A DNA stretch of 64,000 nt from Lycorma delicatula (taxonomy: Eukaryota > Arthropoda > Insecta > Hemiptera > Fulgoridae): contig NC_134462.1 in NCBI RefSeq assembly GCF_047948215.1, forward strand, positions 120,550,937-120,614,936, written 5' to 3'. Below the pieces are notes generated by a model. That model had not been told where the DNA came from, did no database searches, and saw nothing but the letters and a program-made list of their open reading frames with translations. Positions 58,884-64,000 of this stretch are shown piece by piece (the first letter of the stretch is position 1; the number at the start of each line of letters is the position of its first letter). Position numbers and translations under genes: made by a program.

Positions 58884-60479
58884 AGCGATAAAACATTGTA
58901 GTTGCTGCGATGTCCTGAATTTTATGCAGTTTTTTCTTTCTGTTGTTGATCGACCTCTTCATTTTACTGTACTGTTCTTAACTCTTATCAGTCGTTGATT
59001 ATGTCCATTTATTCTTTTATGTTATTGTCTTTCTACTAACATATACTATACTTAGATAAGATTTCCTTCTCGCATTATGCCCCATCTGTATTGTTAAAAT
59101 CTCATATCGTAATCGTAATAGTAATAGTCATTATATCTCTGCATTTCATTATCTCTATCTTATGTCCATAACGTAGTAACTTTTTCCTTTATTCCGCTTT
59201 ATCAAGCCTTCTAATTTTCGGTATCTTCTTTTGCGATCGCATTTCTAAATTTTAAGCTTTCTAGTATTGTTCTTCGATATCATGTATGTACTTTATCCAT
59301 ATCTCACGCGATGCAATTATTCTGGGCTTACAACTTTTTCTCGCATAACATTTTTTACAGTTCTTCCCCGCGTAAAGTTTTCTTCGTCTTTAACTCCTTC
59401 CTTACCTTACCGACTATCGTACATTTATTCTTTTGATATTTGTACCCTTTGAAGTGAAATTCAATTTGCTCACAAATCTCTGATATTCATTGGTTTTCTT
59501 TTGTGTTTTCATTTACTCTTATTACACATTTCTTGTCTTTTCTTTGTAAGCGATAGATCTTATCTTTGTTTAATACAGACTACCGTTTCACATGAAATTA
59601 AGAAATAATATTTTTAACTGTTCCCAAAAAGTTTTACAATCTTAAATTAAAATGCAGGCGACCGAGTTCGCTATATTTTCCCGGCACCGAGTAAACGAAG
59701 TTGTATTTCGAAGACCAGTTTCTCGAACAATTTCAAAATTCTTCTCTTTTTATAAATTTTCTTCATTTAAACACTTATTTAAAGAAAATAAATTAAAAAT
59801 TTATTTTATTTTGAAAAAATTATGAGTTGCATTAAAATATGAACCGGTACAAGTAGAGTAGGTAGTGACTGAACTTGTTTCCCAAAGAATACGATAAGTT
59901 ACGCTAATAGTTTTGGGATCTGGAATCCTGCGATTCGAAAAACGTACTTCATATACTACAGCAGTTGTAGCGCTACCATTACACACATCAAAATTAATCC
60001 CATATTAGCATAATTCTCTGTTGTAAATAAGTACGGCATTACTTCAATTAAAACCGATCGCGTTCAAACTAAAATTCACAAAAAACCTTTGCTAACGACA
60101 GAGTTCAAATTCCCGGTATACTTAATCTACCTTAGAGAATATTTTAAACACCGGTACAGTATGCGCATTGTTGATCAACTGTTATTTTATTGCCAGTAAT
60201 GAAATAATAATTCTTCAAATAAAATTTATTGCATTTCTGTCATTAATAAAAAAATTATTATCCAAGTAATTTTTATTAGTTTATTTTAATTTTACAATTG
60301 TTGTGTTATTTCTAGTTTTTAAATTTTTTAACAGCAGTTTTTAGCGGTAAATTTTGTGTCTACAAATGTTGCACATCACCAAAAATTTGGTTTTCGTTTA
60401 CGTAAAAATAAAGTAATTTTATGACAAATATAGTTTCTAAATAAAATTCAATTTTTTCTAATTTTTCTTTGTTTTATAC
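58884..60479. other. Spacer, no gene assigned
   Basis: The plus strand of 59040-59560 is pyrimidine-rich in a way that resembles the antisense of an old LINE C-terminus (for example KIRRLDKAE and LLRYGHKIE on the minus strand), but too degraded to assign. The rest is AT-rich. Confidence 0.45.
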
Positions 60480-60916
60480 AACTAATCTTAAACCATTTTG
60501 TTCAGAATTGAATTCCCTACAAGTTTTGTTTATAAGTTTTATTATGTGTTTATTATCCATTTAACAATGATATATATATTTTTTGGTATATGCCAAAGAT
60601 AAGAACCGGCTTACACCGATTTATTGGTTTTCACCAGCTATTTCTCAATAACTGTTGCAAAACCCGATCTTAGACTTATTTTATTCGATTTTTTCAGGTC
60701 ATAAACCATAAGAAATCACTAATTTTGTCCTTTAATTAACGTCCTAAAAATTTCAGTACCTCATTTCACCGGGGTAGCTAAAATCTGAGCGAAACCTTTG
60801 CCTAACCCGCAAACGAAGCATTTTAGGACATATGTTTTTTATGAACTTTTTCCATTATTTGCACGAATAGAATAGGATATGAAAATTTCGGCAGAACTTC
60901 GTGATACACCTGTAGA
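60480..60916 (-). repeat. Half copy of the fold-back element
   Basis: Matches the right half of 20366-22440: TTCAGAATTGAATTCCCTAC, ATTTATTGGTTTTCA, TCATTTCACCGGGGTAGCTA, AAACGAAGCATTTTAGGACA, and the terminus GAACTTCGTGATACACCTGT. Only one arm is present, so this is either a truncated or a single-ended copy. Confidence 0.75.
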
Positions 60917-61079
60917 GTTTTTTTTTTTTTTTTACTTTGGAGTTATCTAAAAGTCGAAATTAAAATGTATGTTTTTTTTATTCCAGAATATTTTGTTGTC
61001 GTTTTTTACTTTTTAATTTAATATTATTATTTCCATAAATATAGCTTAATAAAAAAAAAAAATAGCTATAATCTAAAAA

Positions 61080-61238
61080 GGATTTCAAAGACGAGAGTTA
61101 TCGAGTTCAAATCCTAATAAAGGTAGTTGCTTTTATTCGGATTTGAATACTAGATCTTGGATATCTATGTTCTTTTGGTGGTTGGGTTTCGATTAATCGT
61201 ACGTCTCAGGAATGATCACCCTGAGTTTGTCCAAGACT
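61080..61238 (+). repeat. tRNA-derived SINE fragment, copy h
   Basis: Plus-oriented, truncated at both ends: B-box region GAGTTCAAATCCTAATAAAGG, body GGATTTGAATACTAGATCTT and TTCTTTTGGTGGTTGGGTTT, then GTCTCAGGAATGATCACCCT. The tail is absent, so SINE-1 and SINE-2 cannot be told apart. Confidence 0.8.
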
Positions 61239-61987
61239 AAACGTTTACCGGTACAATTACATTACATTGATAAGTTGCTAATGACTTTAATTGCTGATAC
61301 AGCTGTAAATAAAAATATTTAAAAAAAAGAAAAAAATTATTTAAATTTCTTTTAGTTTGAATTTTCCTGTAAAAAGAATTATTTCTTTTCGTTTTGAAAT
61401 TGATGTTGAAGGAATTCGACGTTGAATAATATATAAGCAAAAATATTGTTGGTTAAAAATACATAGTACAGTTAATTACTTTATAGGATAGTAAACAAGT
61501 AATGAAACACATACATCGTAAAACTGTAAAATTAAACGTAATTATACAATCAAGATATATCTTGATTTAAATTGGTAGTCTATATACTATTTATTTGGTT
61601 TTACTCTGGTTCTTATTCTTTTTTTTCTGATATAGTTATTGCCACAAATTGAACGTATCCAGTTGTTTCAGCGTTAAATAACAGTTATTCTATATTTCTC
61701 CAGTAGCTTTTTATACTTATGTACATTTTAAATTATGCTTTATTTAAAGATATTTTACTTTGGTTTATTTTTCTTTCTTTCTAACGTAATTTATATTTTG
61801 CTCACTGTAGTAGTCTTGTTTGGATTATTTTTTCTCTCTTTACATTATTATTATCATCGTCATCTTTTTAGATAGATATTGCTGAAAGATGTCTGTTGTT
61901 CTTGGTTTGCTTGTTTGTTAGTTAATACCTTTATCTACACATAAGCACGCACGCACGCTTACATATACTTGAATTTTATCCTTTAAA
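61239..61987. other. AT-rich spacer, no gene seen
   Basis: No coding or repeat feature recognised; an (ACGC)-rich short stretch lies near 61948-61958. Confidence 0.6.
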
Positions 61988-62115
61988 TACAGAACGTTCG
62001 GAAAGTTGCTGTGCGCTGGAATTATGGAAGTGTAATCACAAAACTTTCTAAATTATTACGTTGTATTTTTATTTCGTTATTTTATAGAAATGGTTATTAC
62101 AATAACCGGAATAGT

Positions 62116-63456
62116 CTATAAAAGGTGTTGAAAATGACTTCCTCCAACATCCAGTACAACACCGCACACGTTTCAATTTGTTTTCAAACCGGCTGACGTA
62201 CTGAAATCTCATACGTATGCCGTTATTGCTGGTCATTAGTTCCTCAGTCGTGCGAGGTCTGTTGCGATACTTGTTTCGCTGCCTCTCATAGAAAGTAATC
62301 TGAGGGAAACAGATCGGGCTATCTTCCAGGCCACAATCCCCTCGAAATGATTCGTTCGCCAAAGACATTTCGTAAAAATGTCATCGACCTGTTAGCTGTA
62401 TGCTCTGTAGCGCCATCTTGTTGGAACCAACCGTGATTGATTTTAAACTTCCGTTAACCGACTAATGAAGTTTGTAAAAACAGCACTATAACGACCACTA
62501 TTAACGGTATTTTCAAAAAAGTTTGAACCCACAACGCGCGTTCTACTCGCACCGACCCAGACTCGTGTTAGGATTGTTCGTGTAATTCAGCGATTAGTTG
62601 TCGATCGTAGTCGTGCGTTTTGCGAGTTAATATATCTTCCCAGATGAAACCACGTTTCATCTTTGCAAAACGTAATATCGAGTTTACCTACGGAACTTCG
62701 GTCGATAAAACGTTTAAACCGTTGACAACAGTTTAGTGTTTCGGAATGATTTGTAGGTTTCAGTTCTTGAACACGCATTACTTTTTTTATTTTTTCTGTT
62801 TAGCCTCCGGTAACTACCGTTTAGATAATTCTTCAGAATATGAATGAGGATGATATGTATGAGTGTAAATGAAGAGTAGTCTTGTACATTCTCAGTTCGA
62901 CCATTCCTGAGATGTGAGGTTAATTGAAACCCAACCACCAAAAAACACCGCTATTCACGATCTAGTATTCAAATCCGTGTAAAAATAACTGGCTTTACTA
63001 GGACTTGAACGCTGTAACTCTCTAGTTCTAAATCAGTTGATTTGGGAAGACGCGTTAACCACTAGACCAACCCGGTGGGTATAAGTGAACACGCATTACT
63101 TAGCAGCTGGAAAGTATCACTTCTTTTCTTACAGCTTTCTGTGCGGTAGCATGTCCGATATCTTGCTGCTGCGCTAACTTACGCGTTGACGTCGATGGAT
63201 CTTATGGCCGTAACATACGAAATGTTAAACAGCAGTCTGTTCGACGAGTTTAGGTGGTCTTCCGCTTCGATGAGCGCCTCAACAGAGCCTGTTGCCCGAA
63301 ATTTTTCGATAACATTTCAAACTGCATCGCGTTGAGGAACAGGAGTATTTGGAAACTTTTCTGAAAAGTTACGCTTCACTAAATCAGTATACTTGTTACC
63401 TTCCCGAATGACGGGCTGAACGAGAAAAATTCGTTCCTCTACCGAAAAAACCGTTA
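62116..63456 (-). pseudogene. Tc1/mariner-superfamily transposase, disrupted by a SINE
   Basis: Minus strand, from about 63456 (VFSVEERIFLVQPV, where the expected ATG appears as ACG) to a TAG at 62116-62118 after GGSHFQHLL. N-terminal blocks: NKYTDLVKRNFSEKFPNTPV, EKFRATGSVEAL and DPSTSTRKLAQQQDIGHATA, a helix-turn-helix region. First Asp in DITFCKDETWFHLGRYINSQ (about 62610-62670). Second in DGATEHTANRSMTFL (about 62370-62415). Third in PDLFPSDYFL (about 62295-62325) after GERIISRGLWPGR. All three catalytic Asp are recognisable, but stops and frameshifts occur and the SINE splits the N-terminal domain from the core. The subfamily differs from that at 19210-20231. Confidence 0.88.
62784..63085 (-). 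repeat. tRNA-derived SINE-1, copy i, with perfect 16-bp TSD
   Basis: 302 bp, minus orientation, flanked by TGAACACGCATTACTT at 62768-62783 and 63086-63101. A box TGGTCTAGTGG (about 63060-63070), B box GTTCAAGTCC (about 63000-63010), tail GGAGGCTAAACAGAAAAAAT with a short A-rich end. Frames across it, including 62714-62941, are not genes. Confidence 0.95.
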
Positions 63457-63661
63457 CGTTTCTAGAAAATATGAATTCCGATAAACAGAACAACACGAAA
63501 CGAAACGAATCACGTTCATTCACAACTTCACATCTGACGTCTTGGTTTATTACTGAACGACGCCTAACGAACCCACAGGGCAATAGACCTAACGCCGAAA
63601 CAACAAAATGCATCGGATAATTCTAAAGCATACTGCACAGCAACTTTCTGAACGCTCGGTA

Positions 63662-64000
63662 TGTCTGATTGATTAATTTATATAGTATTAAATAAATTGC
63701 ATTTAACTATTTTAATATTTGGGGGAAAGACGTATATTTTAAACGTCGACGCAAAATCGTTGAAGAACCGTATAAAACAGGCTTCTTTATGAGAAAAGAG
63801 AGCATTATTTAGGTTATTGGAGATCTGTTGTAACGTTATACTTTATAATAAAACATCGACAAAATAAATTTAATAATTTTTTAGAATAATTTGTTGTGAC
63901 GCAGTTGAACGTATCGTTTCCTTTATTTCAACTTGTGTGTAAAATTTTTTCGATAAATTTTTTTCTGTTATATTCTTATTGTTTCGTTTTTTAAAACGAC
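63662..64000. other. AT-rich spacer, no gene seen
   Basis: No coding or repeat feature recognised. Confidence 0.6.

Larger units (their letters stand above)
61990..63659 (-). mobile_element. Tc1/mariner-like element with TIRs, TA duplication and nested SINE
   Basis: Termini are CAGAACGTTCGGAAAGTTGC (61990-62009) and, on the opposite strand, CCGAGCGTTCAGAAAGTTGC (63640-63659), continuing with TGTGC in both. TA flanks both ends (61988-61989 and 63660-63661). Total 1670 bp, about 1.35 kb without the SINE insertion. The relic transposase is on the minus strand. Confidence 0.9.

Noticed and set aside
59040..59560. Antisense LINE C-terminus
   Set aside because: Only loose resemblance in a few blocks; too many stops and frame changes to support an assignment.

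Overview
The window is AT-rich eukaryotic DNA with long homopolymers, TA/CT/TG microsatellites and no long host reading frame. The repeat content (mariner and other Tc1/mariner-superfamily DNA transposons, a hAT relic, RTE-like and R1-like LINEs, tRNA-derived SINEs) fits a large, repeat-rich insect genome. A hemipteran or similar insect is my guess; I cannot name the species. I found no convincing host protein-coding exon, tRNA, rRNA or CRISPR array. Everything recognisable is a mobile element, nearly all of it decayed.

Layout. 1-10 kb: AT-rich spacer with minus-strand RTE-type LINE fragments (RT/C-terminus at 1979-2998, endonuclease/linker at 5814-6280) and copies of three unclassified dispersed repeats. 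10-22.5 kb: a dense cluster of DNA transposons. It holds a mariner with 14-bp TIRs and TA target duplication (10140-11434), a transposase relic ending at 13552, a hAT relic (about 13586-14950), a 1.7-kb element with 400-bp TIRs (17375-19097), a 1.16-kb Tc1/mariner-like element (19167-20325) and a 2.1-kb fold-back element with a nested palindrome (20366-22440). tRNA-derived SINEs have inserted into several of these. 22.5-53.5 kb: mostly spacer, with a retroposon bounded by a 13-bp target duplication (25599-25961), two closely related LINE copies (28263-29036 and 48593-49680), an R1/I-type LINE C-terminus (29618-29923), a possible Ty3/gypsy integrase tail (about 38625-38905), further SINEs and a third transposase relic (50890-51885). 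53.5-57.4 kb: a GC-rich R1-clade gag (ORF1) with three zinc knuckles that ends in poly(A) without an endonuclease/RT ORF, followed by a transposase fragment split by a SINE. 58-64 kb: an exact 176-bp direct duplication, half of the fold-back family, and a further Tc1/mariner-like element (61990-63659) carrying a SINE with a perfect 16-bp target duplication.

The parts work together only as a layered insertion history. LINEs probably supply the machinery for the SINEs; none of the DNA transposons here encodes an intact transposase. The most useful results are exact element boundaries set by target-site duplications, one SINE body carrying two different 3' tails, and the ORF1-only R1-type element. 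I did not find a credible new functional system.
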